Assembly: GCF_010015445.1 (NCBI RefSeq)
Contig: NC_053128.1
Coordinates: 6,289,127-6,353,126 of the forward strand
DNA from: Perca fluviatilis
Lineage: Eukaryota; Chordata; Actinopteri; Perciformes; Percidae
Length of the DNA stretch: 64,000 nt
Direction of reading: 5' to 3'
Part shown: piece after piece, positions 33,733 to 63,138 of the stretch
Layout of the letters: each line of letters opens with the position of its first letter
Numbering within the stretch: position 1 is the stretch's first letter
Program-made: the position numbers and the translations under genes
Notes under the pieces: generated by a model
What the model was told of the DNA's origin: nothing
The model's input: only the letters and a program-made list of their open reading frames with translations
Database searches by the model: none

Positions 33733-34491
33733 AAGGGTCCCATGACATGGTGCTCTTTGGATGCTTTTATATAGACCTTAGTGGTCCCCTAATACTGTAT
33801 CTGAAGTCTCTTTTATATAGACCTTAGTGGTCCCCTAATACTGTATCTGAAGTCTCTTTTATATAGACCTTAGTGGTCCCCTAATACTGTATCTGAAGTC
33901 TCTTTTATATAGACCTTAGTGGTCCCCTAATACTGTATCTGAAGTCTCTTTTATATAGACCTTAGTGGTCCCCTAATACTGTATCTGAAGTCTCTTTTAT
34001 ATAGACCTTAGTGGTCCCCTAATACTGTATCTGAAGTCCTCTTTCCCGAAATTCAGCCCTGGTGCAGAATTACAGCCACTAGAGCCAGTCCCACAATGAG
34101 TTTTCCTTAGTATGTGCCATTTCTGTGTCTGTAGCTTTAAATGAGAAAGGGGGTGGGGCAGGGGGCAAGGTGGAGGGTGGGGGTGTGGCCCTGACCAACT
34201 GCCACTTTGCTCGTTTGAAAGCCAATGATCTCTCTCTCTCATGGTTGGGCCAAATTCTCTGGGGCGCGAAGCAGAGAAAGGGGAGGTAACCTTGCTCCTT
34301 ATGACCTCATAAGGAGAAGATTCCAGATCGGCCCATCTGAGCTTTCATTTTCTCAAAGGCAGAGCAGGATACCCAGGGCTCGGTTTACACCTATCACCAT
34401 TTCTAGCCACTGGGGGACCAAAGGCAGGCTGGGGGAACTCATATTAATGTTAAAAAACCTCATAAAGTGAAATTTTCATGCCATGGGACCT
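33733..34491. mobile_element. TTAA-flanked MITE, family GTCCCATGACATGG, copy 3, with internal array
   Basis: Left AAGGGTCCCATGACATGG, right GCCATGGGACCTT; TTAA at 33729-33732 and 34492-34495. The body matches the 19516 copy, except that a 46-bp segment is present six times in tandem at 33765-34040. Confidence 0.82.
33765..34040. repeat. 46-bp x 6 tandem array inside a MITE
   Basis: Unit begins TTTTATATAGACCTTAGTGG and ends CTGAAGTCTC; starts at 33765, 33811, 33857, 33903, 33949 and 33995. Copies are almost identical, so the amplification looks recent. Confidence 0.92.
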
Positions 34492-34495
34492 TTAA

Positions 34496-36798
34496 TACCA
34501 CGCATTTGTTTTGCTGAAAGTATATCCGATTTTGTTTCACCTCTTGACTTTCTACTACAATTATTTCTCCCAACATTCAATGGTTGTTCTTTCTCAAATG
34601 GGCTCCTGGAGCTTTCTCACCACCATCCATCAATCATCAGTTTGCTTTTTTCCAGCTGTGAGCAGCTACTCCATTTTCTTTGTGCATTGCATTGTGAGAC
34701 AATCGAGTACATCAACAGAACACGGAAAAGGGTTTTTACTATGCACACTCAAATCCTGCATACAAATTAGTGGGTAGTCTGGATGTGGGACGCAGCATTA
34801 GTCACGACAGTGACCTTGCACCATTTCATCAAATGAAAATAATCGTGAGTCATTATATACAAAAATTCAGCTTGATACATTTGGTATCTTTGGAAATGTT
34901 GGGATCTTCACTAGAATTTAATATAAAAGTCTGTTAGTTTGAACAATATTTGGCAAGTATCATAAGTTTGTAAGTAAAAAGGATACCAAAAAAGTAAAAT
35001 AATGTGTTTATGACTCTAATGACCTATTTCATGATGTCACACTAAGTGATCCTAAACACACTTTCATAATTAGCAACACTGAGGTCAAAACCGGTTTGTG
35101 AAATAGCAAAGACAAACGCTACAGGCTGCAGAGAGTACACAAGCCAATGTATTTTGAATTATGTAAATGCACGATCTAACAGATCGAGTCAGCTTTTAAT
35201 TTCATAACCCGGGCTGCAGTACCCCGAGGCGCCGCCAGGAGGCCTACTTTGGTTATGCAAGTTTACAATGGAATTGTATAACTAAATGTAAATGTTTAGT
35301 TCTTACTCGCTGTGATACCATAGACGGTTAACGGCTACGTGCAGTTTTTACGGATCCTTTGGCTTATACTAAATGCATCACAAGTACTGGATAAGTTCAT
35401 TATATAACATTAACGTTCAACTGTAACCTACAGTGACGTTGGGCTGCGTCAAAACAACGGAAGTTAGCGACCGGCTAGCTACGGAAACACCGCAATTTGT
35501 CTGTAAAAATAAAAGCACCTTTCAGCAAATATTAGGATTTCGAACAGATTACATAGCAAACATAGGCAAGGAATATAACACCTGAGTCGGTTGAGTAAGC
35601 ATAAAGAGACATTGAAGCTATAATAACATATAATAATATAATAATACAAAGAATTGCGCGTTAATGTTACAGCGAGGATTTTATTGTGAGAGTATTGACA
35701 GGAAGTTGAACTTCCATATCGTTGCTAGTTTAACGCCCGATTATAAAATGATGATGACAATGTCAGCGTGTTGTTGAGTTTACGCTCCGTTAGACCGAAC
35801 AACGCCGTCCCATCACTTAAAAAAAACTTTAAAAACAAAAAAAAAAAAAAAAAAAAAAAACAAAAACACAAAAACAAAAAAAAAAAAAAAAAAAAAAAGT
35901 TCTACTCAGATATCAACTGACATTCGCACACAAACTCAAAATTGGATCAAGCGACGCCTTCCCATCACGCCATCATCGTAATTTTATCTCAGTACAAAAC
36001 GCCGAGTCAAATCTTCAATTACACCTGGCTGAAAACAAAAAAAAAAAAAAAAAAAATTGTTACAAACCCATAAGTTCATTTTATTTACTAAAAAAACACC
36101 CCTGATTTGTTTAATTTATATTTTATTCATGTATTCATTATGTAATATGTAATTATAGATTTTATTTCTTTCAGTTATTTAGCCTGATTTTCAACTAGTA
36201 TGTTCTACTGTTTCAATGAGTAGGCTATGTATGCAACGCAAGAAAAAACAAGATCTCTGCAAAACTTAGTTACTTCAAAAGTAAAATCAAAACATGACTT
36301 AACAATAAAGGCAGGACATTGTCTATATGAATTGGCTAGATAAGAATTTACAGGGAAAGATATACAGACAACCTTTTTTTAAGTTTGATTATGAATCTAT
36401 GATGATCAGCATAGAAAGAATTTAGAAAAGTGTGCACAAAAACATTTACACACGCTCTTAATATTGCAAAGTGTATTCAAAGCCAATGCCATGGGTTGTA
36501 CAGAGTAATGCACTTTAATTACATTAGGTATGTTACAGTACACCTTTAGTGTAGTGGTTGTTTTGACCGTTTTTTTTTCTTATCATATCTATTTTTTATA
36601 CATGTTATTGGAAATGTGAATAATTGCATGCTTTTATTGTGGAGACAATTTTTCCACATTTCCGGTCTGAAGCTAGTTTACTCTGGTTTCCTTGCATTGA
36701 CATAACGCAGAGCCGTTATCTTAGTATGGCGTCACAGCTACGTATGTCTAAATTATAAGATAACCCCGCCCCCGCTGGTCACACCCACTTCAGAGATA

Positions 36799-36829
<31 letters not shown>

Positions 36830-38549
36830 TGTGTGTGTGTGTGTGTGTGAGCGAGCGTGTGTGATTATCAGTTATTATAACCATAGACTGTATACGTAAC
36901 TGTTTAACCCTGTTTCTGGTTCCGGAAAGAAGGAAAAAAGGAAGGAAGAGAGAAGAGCATATCAGTGAGGGGAAAGAGAGGGAGATAGAGGCAGGAAGGA
37001 GGGAAAGAAAGAAAGGGGGAGAGCGGGAAGAAACGATGCAGTATTCTGGTAACAGTGCTTGCGATATGAAGAATTAATAAAACACTTTTTTTCTCAAACT
37101 AAATACATGCACATTTCCTCAATTTTCACATCCTCCTTCCGCTACAGTATGTGGGCAACAGTATGTGGACACCTCTGTCTACATAGCCTATACATATCCT
37201 GTATATTCGGTACACTGTTATGTACTGTTGTCTGGGGCCTCTTGTGTGTCCATATACTTCTGGCCAAGCAGTGTAAATATGCAACTTTTGAATTCAAACT
37301 GCTTCATGAAAATAAGATAAGAGATAAGATAAACCTTTTAGAGACCCATACAACGGAATTGTGAGTGCCAGAACTGCAGGTGCATTAAAGACAATAATCA
37401 ATCTAGACAATAAATAGCTAAAATCAAGAATAATTTAAGACATAAAAACACTAACAAGAGGACAGGAAAAACATTGCACATGGTGTATGATTATTGTAAT
37501 ATTACTGCGGGATGATAAAGGCAAGTTAATGGTTTGGATGTATGTTGAGCGTCCTGATGGCCCATGGAAAGTTTTTCAATCGGTTTGTTCTGGTTTTAAT
37601 TAAGATTTGAGAACACTGAAGGAACACTAACCTATAAAACTGTCTGCTCAAATAAAACAGCATGATGACGTTGACAAGCAGGAAAGAGTTTTTACAAAGT
37701 TGTTGGTTACAAACTGGTCAGGTTCCTTTTGAAATAAGACCAGTTTTTCTAGAACTGAGCCCTGAAGCTGCGTTTCCTTCCTCCTTTTTAAATCACTTGA
37801 CGAGAATCAAGCAGAAAGCCAAAGAGGAACCAGGAACTGTATTTTCATTCAATTTAATTTATAGTGTAAAATCATAACAGGAGTTATCTCAGGACACTTT
37901 ACAGATAGAGTAGGTCTAGACCACACTCTATAATTTACAAAGACCCAACAATCCCCCAAGAGCAAGCAAGCAAGCAAGGAAAAACTTCCTTTTTACAGGC
38001 AGAAACCTCGGACAGACCCTGACTCTTGGTTAGCGGCCCTCTGACACTGCCGGTTAGGATACAGAGACACTGATACAGATATGGAGAAATATGATTTATA
38101 ATAATTATAGCAGTTGGTATGATGAACAGTGGCAATTATAGTAATAATGAAGACAATAGCACTATGACTAGAAATAATAGTTGTAGCAGTTCTTAAGAAG
38201 AGAAAACGGCAGCTCCTCACAGTCTGTCTGTCTCTCTGCCTGCCTGTCTCTCGCTCCAGTGTGTCAGCCGAGTGTTAATTTCTGTTCAAAATGTAATGTG
38301 CTTGCAAAATATAGTTCTCTGTGCTCAAAACATACAATTACTCGCGGAGAAAAAGAACGCCATACCCCTTAAGGGTCGCGGAGCCCCTTGAGATCTCTGG
38401 TCTAGAGAGCATAGAAATAGAATAATTCTCATCCTAGTGTGGAGTCTTGTTGATACAAGTGTCCATATGTGTGCATAGTACCATTTTTTGTATCTATACA
38501 AAACCACATTTTTACTGGAGATCTCACGCTACTCCTAAAAAGCATATTT
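34496..38549. other. nars1-fech intergenic / fech promoter territory, no firm exon
   Basis: Contains AT-rich DNA, A-runs at about 35828-35898 and 36031-36054, a GA/GT run near 36797-36850, and GATA words plus a GC box at 36716-36772. fech exon 1 should lie here or just below, but no convincing presequence-coding exon was found. Confidence 0.5.
37846..38200 (-). mobile_element. Retroelement-like repeat, copy 3 (minus)
   Basis: The plus strand reads TTCAATTTAATTTATAGTG then ACACTTTACAGATAGAGTAG, the reverse complement of the 25540 copy's 3' end, and continues to the ATTATAGCAGTTGGTATG region. Confidence 0.5.
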
Positions 38550-38970
38550 CATTGTTTGCTAGCTAGATAAAGTCAGTTAGCCTGTAGCTATTCCTTAACT
38601 AAACATTTCATTGTTTGCTAGCTACCTAAAAAGTCAGTTAGCCTGTAGCTATTCCTTAACTAAACACTTCATTGTTTGCTAGCTACCTAAAAAGTCAGTT
38701 AGCCTGTAGCTATTCCTTTACTAAACACTTCATTGTTTGCTAGCTAGCTAGCTAAAAAGTCAGTTAGCCTGTAGCTATTCCTTAACTAAACACTTCATTG
38801 TTTGCTAGCTACCTAAAAAGTCAGTTAGCCTGTAGCTATTCCTTTACTAAACATTTCATTGTTGGCTAGCTAGCTAAAAAGTCAGTTAGCCTGTAGCTTT
38901 CCTTAACTAAACATTTAATTTTTGGCTAGCTAGCTAAAACGTCAGTTAGTTAGCCTGTAACTATTCACGT
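38550..38970. repeat. 61-bp tandem array upstream of fech
   Basis: Unit CATTGTTTGCTAGCTACCTA followed by AAAAGTCAGTTAGCCTGTAG and CTATTCCTTAACTAAACACT; starts at 38550, 38609, 38670, 38731, 38796, 38857 and 38917. Seven copies, some differing by added GCTA units. Confidence 0.88.
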
Positions 38971-39971
38971 GCTTTTACAGAAGATTTAAGGGAAGTTTAC
39001 TTCAACATGCACTCACGGAATACTTCAGTACACTGATTATTCTAGAAGTTTATGTTTCTTTTTGCTGTTACAGTGTGGTAAAAGTCTAAGGTCAAAAGAA
39101 AAAGGGATAAATAAATGAACTTGGTTTGCCTTAAGATGAAGAGACTAAAAACATGAAAATTAAAGTTGATTATGAAATTGAATACTCAGCAGGTGATGAG
39201 TTTTGGCATTAGCCACCACTCAAAGACAAGGTACAAATGATCTGAACATGGATGTGACATACGCAACCTGAAGAAAACCATCTGTTTGAATCCCATTTAT
39301 TCAAGTACAGTTTATTGAGTTGAGTATTTTCAGATGAAAAGGCAGAAACATAAACATAATGAGACCCAATGCCAATTTCTAAACCAATTTGATGGACAGG
39401 CTGCTGCCCATGTTATATTACTACCTTTGATTTCTAGACCTAGCGGTTTATTTCAGATGAGAAGTAAAATGTTCCCAAATACGTGAAAAGTGCACAAAAG
39501 CAGCTGTTGTTTTTTGTGATTTAAGTCTGAACCCACCAATGACGAGAATAAACTTCAGCAAACCACCAAGACAGTCAGGATGGTGTATGTCCTATGAACA
39601 ATGTTAATAAAATAAATAGTAAGTTAAAAACACTGAATTTAAGGTGGAAAGAGCTATTATTTAGCAGCATTCAAGACCACATTTGAGACATTTTAGTCCA
39701 GGACTTGCAGAAAATTACAGGAAACTACAGTGTTTACTATTTGAAATCGGCCAACGAGCAATTATCTGATTCAGGTTTTAATTCAGAACAAACAAAAAGG
39801 AAGCTGTGAAGTTTGAGGCAGAGGTGATATCTAACTCTGTCGGAGTGAAGACATTCCCCTTTGCTTGAGGTTTGAGCCAAAAAGACAAAACTGAATTCTT
39901 TGCGATTGTATTTAATATTGTAGCAACACGTTGTATGGCTCACAGGGTGCTGCCACATGCCAGGTCCAGAT

Positions 39972-58351
<18,380 letters not shown>

Positions 58352-58503
58352 GTCAGACCAGGTGTTAAGACAGTCCGCTGAGAAGTGGAAACTGAAGAAT
58401 ATTTATTCAAAAAAATGGAAATGAAACGCCAGAATCTACTGTAGGTGGCGTATATTCCGCTCTGATTCAGCAGCTGCGGAAAATGTAACTTTACATCAGC
58501 CCA

Positions 58504-58611
58504 GCCCATTGGCCCAGCCGCAGCTCAGGGGAATTGACGGACGGCTTTCGGCACAGTTTACTGATTGGCGAGCGTGTAAACGTCACTTCCCATAACAGCA
58601 AATCCAATTGG
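58504..58611 (-). promoter_or_regulatory. nars1: nars1 promoter region with three CCAAT boxes and an ETS/CRE-like site
   Basis: ATTGG occurs at 58508-58512, 58564-58568 and 58607-58611, i.e. CCAAT in the nars1 sense, 157-260 bp before the ATG. Between them 58578-58590 reads GGAAGTGACGTTT on the minus strand, an ETS core fused to a CRE/ATF half site. Clustered CCAAT boxes at this distance fit an NF-Y-driven TATA-less housekeeping promoter. No experimental evidence. Confidence 0.5.
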
Positions 58612-58649
58612 TGGGGTTCCTTGTCAGTTAACTGGTTATATCATAGACA

Positions 58650-59380
58650 AGAGGAGTAGGGCCACATGTGAACAATGTATTCTGAGTGTAAAGTCAGAAT
58701 TCTGACCTTTTTTTTAAGTCAATTTCTTTTTTAAGTTTACATTTCTTTTCTCTGCTAAAACAGATTTATGTCATGTGCTGATTGTAGGGAAGAGGATTAG
58801 GGCCAAAAGTCAGAATTCTGACTTTTTTCTCAGAATTCTGACTTTAAACTCAGAACTAGAGATGGCCTGATACCATTTTTTGCTTCCCGATACCGATTCC
58901 GATACCTGAACTTGCGTATCGGCCGATACCGAGTACCGATCCGATACCAGTGTGTCATATATTTTATTATGTTTTAACAACTATATACTACTATCCCTGT
59001 ATGGATGTGATATGATTTCTATCTTTGTTGTCGGTCTGGCTCAGGTTAAACTCTTTGTGAAACATGAACAAACACAACAATGAATGCCCCAGAACTTTCT
59101 TTTATTATCCAGTTTGACAGTCAGTTATAACGGAAAAAGAACATAAACTACTTTAACGTAGATTTTCTTCAGGGCTTTATTATGAGGTAACGGATCGGTG
59201 CATAAACTCCAGTACTTCCCGATACCAATACCAGCGTTTTAGGCGGTATCAGAGCCGATACCAATACTGGTATCGATATCGGACCATCTCTAATCAGAAC
59301 CCAATAAATTTTTTCGCATGTGGGCCTAATACTCTTCCGTACGTACAATCAGCACATGACATAAATCTGCTTTTGCGAAA
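58650..59380. repeat. Inverted repeat around the 58857 MITE
   Basis: The left arm CAGATTTATGTCATGTGCTG then ATTGTAGGGAAGAGGATTAG pairs with a right arm at 59320-59374 (CTAATACTCTTCCGTACGTACAATC and AGCACATGACATAAATCTG). GTCAGAATTCTGAC palindromes lie between. Probably an older foldback that later received the MITE. Confidence 0.6.
58857..59292. mobile_element. hAT-like MITE, TAGAGATGG ends
   Basis: The left TAGAGATGG and right CCATCTCTA are exact inverses. Flanks CTCAGAAC (58849-58856) and ATCAGAAC (59293-59300) differ by one base. GATACCGAT-type words fill both ends. It sits inside an inverted repeat whose arms are about 58754-58805 and 59320-59374. Upstream of nars1. Confidence 0.82.
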
Positions 59381-60021
59381 TACAATAAATAAAACACAAA
59401 GAGTATGATGCATTTCTATACAAAAATACAACGCACATTAGGGAAAAACTGATTAGCAAAAAGGTTTAAATATTTATTTAATGTTTGATATATTAAAATG
59501 TTGTGACAAAGAAAATACATACATCAAACATACATCAAGCAAGAACTACTATTCAATTCAATTTTATTATATGATGGTCAATAATCACAGCAAATTTGTT
59601 ACAACCGGCAAAGTTCTGAGAGGTCTATATGACAATATCAATAATAACATGTATTTATTGTGTTCAGTTATTTATTGCCAGAGATTAAATTGCTATTTTT
59701 CCTTCAAATATCAGAAGATAATCTCAGACGATCCTTAACTAGTTTACAGAAACGAAGATGACACTTATTACCTTCTCACTACAAGATTTAAAAGATGAAA
59801 TATCCCAAACTAATTGTGTTTTTAGTTTTCTATTTGTATTTTATTAATTTATATACATCTTCATTTTTTTCACATTTAATGCACATATTTAATTTTCAAG
59901 ATGAAAGAAGATGAAAACTCACTCATCAAGCAGTGATAACAACTATGGCTAAATGAGACATATCGCTCCATACATAAACCCTATATAAGTTGTCATTTGT
60001 GTTGTCTTGTCTCTGTGGATT
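59381..60021. other. AT-rich spacer, no gene recognised
   Basis: Downstream flank of the TRIM gene. Minus-strand AATAAA words (for example near 59837-59842) could serve as a poly-A signal. Nothing else was identified. Confidence 0.4.
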
Positions 60022-61670
60022 TCAGTCCTCTATGTTTGAACCTGTGCAGATGTTAGCAGAAGCATGTTGGTGATGTACACCAAGTCCAGGACAGAGTGGC
60101 TGAGTGAATGTGGCCTGGACTCTGTGGAGGAGGGTCATGGTTTCAGAGACGCTGTAGAAACACAGAACCCCTGCACTGTGATGCAGGTACACTCCCACTC
60201 GGGAGGACCAAGGACCAGAGACGGGAGTTCTGATGATGTTATAAATGAATTCATAACCATTACAGAAACACTGTAATGCCCAAGACTTGTCATTGTGCCC
60301 AAATGCACTTTCTCTTCCTGCTCTGCTAATATTCTTGTATGCAACTGCTATACAAATGCCTGTCCCTGTAAAGTCCACCTCCCAGTAACAACGTCCAGTC
60401 AGACTTTCTCTACACAAAACCTGAGCCCAGTCAGTAAAACTGTCTGGGTGACCATAAAAGTCACAATTATGATATTCATCATATCCATTTCTTGCTTGTA
60501 GGTCACTGGAATACATAAATTTCCTGTATGCTGTGTTCTGATCCAGTGTGATTTGGCATGAATATTGTAAGAATTCAGCTCTGGTCTTGGGTTCTGCCTG
60601 TGGCAGTAAAACATCTTCAGTCCCTGTCAGCGACATGTTGGTCCATTCCTCACTCAGAATGTCCTGTAGTTTATCTCTGGCCTCCGACACAGCCGCAGTC
60701 ACATCCTCATTGTACCTCAGAGGACGGCTATCTACGCCGGACGAGTCTATAGCTTCACTAAGACGCGACAGCAAGACGAAATTGCGCAGAAACTGGATGT
60801 GATCGTCTGTGTCTAACAGTTGCTCCAGCTCAGCGAGCTTCCGGTTCAGCTCAGTGATCTCCTGCTGCAGCCTCTCCTGAAGCTCGTTGACGTGAGCCAC
60901 TTCCGTTTTCTGACGAGATCTGATCTGCTGCTTGGCGTCTCTGAAGATCTTCTCGCTGTCCTCCACAGCTTTATCAGCAGAGTGATTGATAGCCTCCTCC
61001 TCCTGCTGAAGCACCTTCACATTTTTCCTCCCTGTTTTGGATTCTCTGCTGGATCTTTTGCAGACGTAGCCCGAGCTCTTTCTGCCTCTCAGTCATTTCT
61101 GCTGCAGCTGAAACTGTGTCGTGGCCTTTATGGTCATCCATGGAGCACAGATAGCAGATACATTTCTGATCAGTGCGGCAGAAAATCTTCATCACCTCGT
61201 TGTGACGAGTACAGACGTTCTCCTGGAGCTTCTGGGAGGGGTCGACCAGCTTGTTTCTTTAATGGAACAACTTCATAGTGAGGCTGGAGGTGCTGCTCAC
61301 AGTAAGAGACCAGACACTGCAGACAGGACTTGAGAGCTTTCACTTTCCCCCCAGTGCAGAAATCACAGGCCACATCTCCAGGTCTGGCATCGCGGTGATC
61401 AGCTGGAGCAGGTTGGAGTCCTGTCTTCTTCAGTTCCTCCACTAAATCTGCCAACATGGTGTTTCTCCCCAGGGCAGGCCTCGATCCAAAGGTCTGTCTG
61501 CACTGAGGACAGCTGTGGATTTTCTTCTGATCCTCTTCATCCCAGTGGCTTTTAATACAGCTCATACAGTAGTTGTGCCCACAGGGAATAGTCACTGGAT
61601 CCTTCAGTAGATCCAGACAGATCGAGCAGCAGAGTTTTTCCTGGTCCATCTGAATTCCTCGCTGCGCCAT
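60022..61670 (-). pseudogene. TRIM / finTRIM-like E3 ubiquitin ligase, two frameshifts
   Basis: Single-exon gene of the large fish TRIM family (RING, B-boxes, coiled coil, PRY-SPRY); family members ubiquitinate targets, often in innate immunity. Frame A (61670 to about 61254) carries the RING ([21 protein letters not shown]; residues about 15-59) and B-box 1 (CDFC, CLQC, CEQH). Frame B (about 61250-61025) carries B-box 2 ([25 protein letters not shown]). Frame C (about 61020-60022) carries the coiled coil and a PRY-SPRY with RCYWEVDF and SRVGVYLHHSAG. A -2 shift near 61250-61256 and a +1 shift in the A-run near 61020-61032 separate them. The coiled coil looks shorter than usual around EKIFRDAKQQI, and the last 20 or so residues do not follow the usual SPRY end. 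Either a young pseudogene or sequencing indels; an intact protein would be about 545 residues. Confidence 0.85.
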
Positions 61671-61982
61671 TTCACCTCTCAGAGACAGTGAACGTCAACC
61701 AGTTTCACCTTCAGATAACCACTGCCCTCGAAACAAATACGCAGTAAATTGTCTTCATACGCAATACGCCTGCTGATATGCAGTGAATCAGGTCAGTGTA
61801 AAGTTCTGGAATAAAACTCTGACATGGCAAAGTCTCCGTTACGATAGTTTACATTTCTGTTAACGCCATCTTGATTTCTGAATACGTCGCTGCTTCCACA
61901 GTCTCAACACAACAATTAAACTAAAGCGCCCCCTTGTGGACTGAATAAAACAATGTCTGCTTACAACCTAAGACGCATCACT

Positions 61983-62665
61983 TTTTTTTATTTATTTTTT
62001 TTTATTCACAAAATATAGATGACAAAAATCAAGTAAGCAATGATAGCACGTGAACAACAAGTGCACAAACTTATAAAAATAATAAAAATTTAAAAAAAAT
62101 ACTTATATAGAAACAAACGAAGCAATACATAGGAGATAAAAACATATAAATATGTGTATACAATATAAACAAAACAAAAAAAAAACTAAAAATGTACAAG
62201 AAGACATCAATTTAGTCAGAGGTTTCAGGGAAAAAAAGCTCTACAGTATCTACAATTTTTTTGTTATCCAACGTTCTAAGTGACTTCAGTAGAGATTTAA
62301 ATTCTATGAGAAAAGGTACAAAGTTAGGAGAAGAGTTTGAAAATTTCTGCTTGTGAATATAGAATTTTGCATACAGAATAACAAAATTTATAAGATACTC
62401 AAGAGCACCATTATCTGAATTATTGTAGAAACAGATAATATCTTTAAGATTAAGGGAGTAGATAGAGTTGGTGGGTTCAAAAAAGTAAGACTCCAAATCT
62501 GTCCAAAATCTTTTGGATATTTCACAATCAAAAAAAAGATGAGATATTGTTTCAATATTCTGTTTACAAAATGTACAGGAGTTTTGAGGTGTACTTCCTT
62601 AGCTTTGTTAGAAACACAATACTTATACGGTAGAAGCCAAGCCTTTCTCCAATTTATGTTACCTA
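61983..62665 (-). mobile_element. L1-type LINE ORF2 C-terminal remnant with poly-A end
   Basis: The minus strand encodes NINWRKAWLLPYKYCVSNKA then, after a probable small deletion, NSCTFCKQNIETISHLFFDC, EISKRFWTDLESYF and ALEYLINFVILYAKFYIHKQ. C-x2-C ... H ... C plus FW and AKFYIHK are characteristic of the ORF2 C-terminus in L1/Tx1 elements. The T-rich plus strand at 61983-62005 is the poly-A end. 5'-truncated; inserted upstream of the TRIM gene. Confidence 0.75.
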
Positions 62666-62785
62666 AGACACATCACATGTGGAAATACTATAAGATCATA
62701 ATGTCACATTTATTTAGTTATAAATTATAGACATTACAGTCAGCTTTTGCACAATACTGGTTACGCTCATATGTACACTGGCAGA

Positions 62786-63130
62786 TAGTGATGGGCGGAA
62801 ATGAACGAACAAATATTGTATGTATTGTCCATGGCAGGTTAATGGTGCATTCACCTGCTTCTCACTTGGTATTTTTCAGACTTCTGTGTGTTATAGAGCT
62901 TTGGGTTTAAGTCTTGCATTAAAATACATTTGTCATTTTTAATAATGTAAACTTATGATGGCTGCTAAATGCATTTTAGAAAAAAAGTTTTGTGAGGCAG
63001 GTAGCAGCTGTGTTGTAGAAAACTGACTTGCACTACTTGAACGGACTGAATGTCAAACTAAACTAATACATTTCCATGTATCAACTCTAAGGAACCAATT
63101 CTTTGAAAAGAGTCGGTCCGCCCATCACTA
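62786..63130. mobile_element. hAT-like MITE, TAGTGATGG ends
   Basis: The left TAGTGATGGGCGGA and right TCCGCCCATCACTA are exact inverses over 14 bp; exact 8-bp duplication CTGGCAGA at 62778-62785 and 63131-63138. 345 bp, no coding capacity. Confidence 0.9.
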
Positions 63131-63138
63131 CTGGCAGA

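Noticed and set aside
35210..35260. Minus-strand LLAAPRGTAAR followed by GT as fech exon 1
   Set aside because: Composition fits a presequence, but no in-frame ATG lies upstream and the phase (0) does not match exon 2 (needs phase 1).
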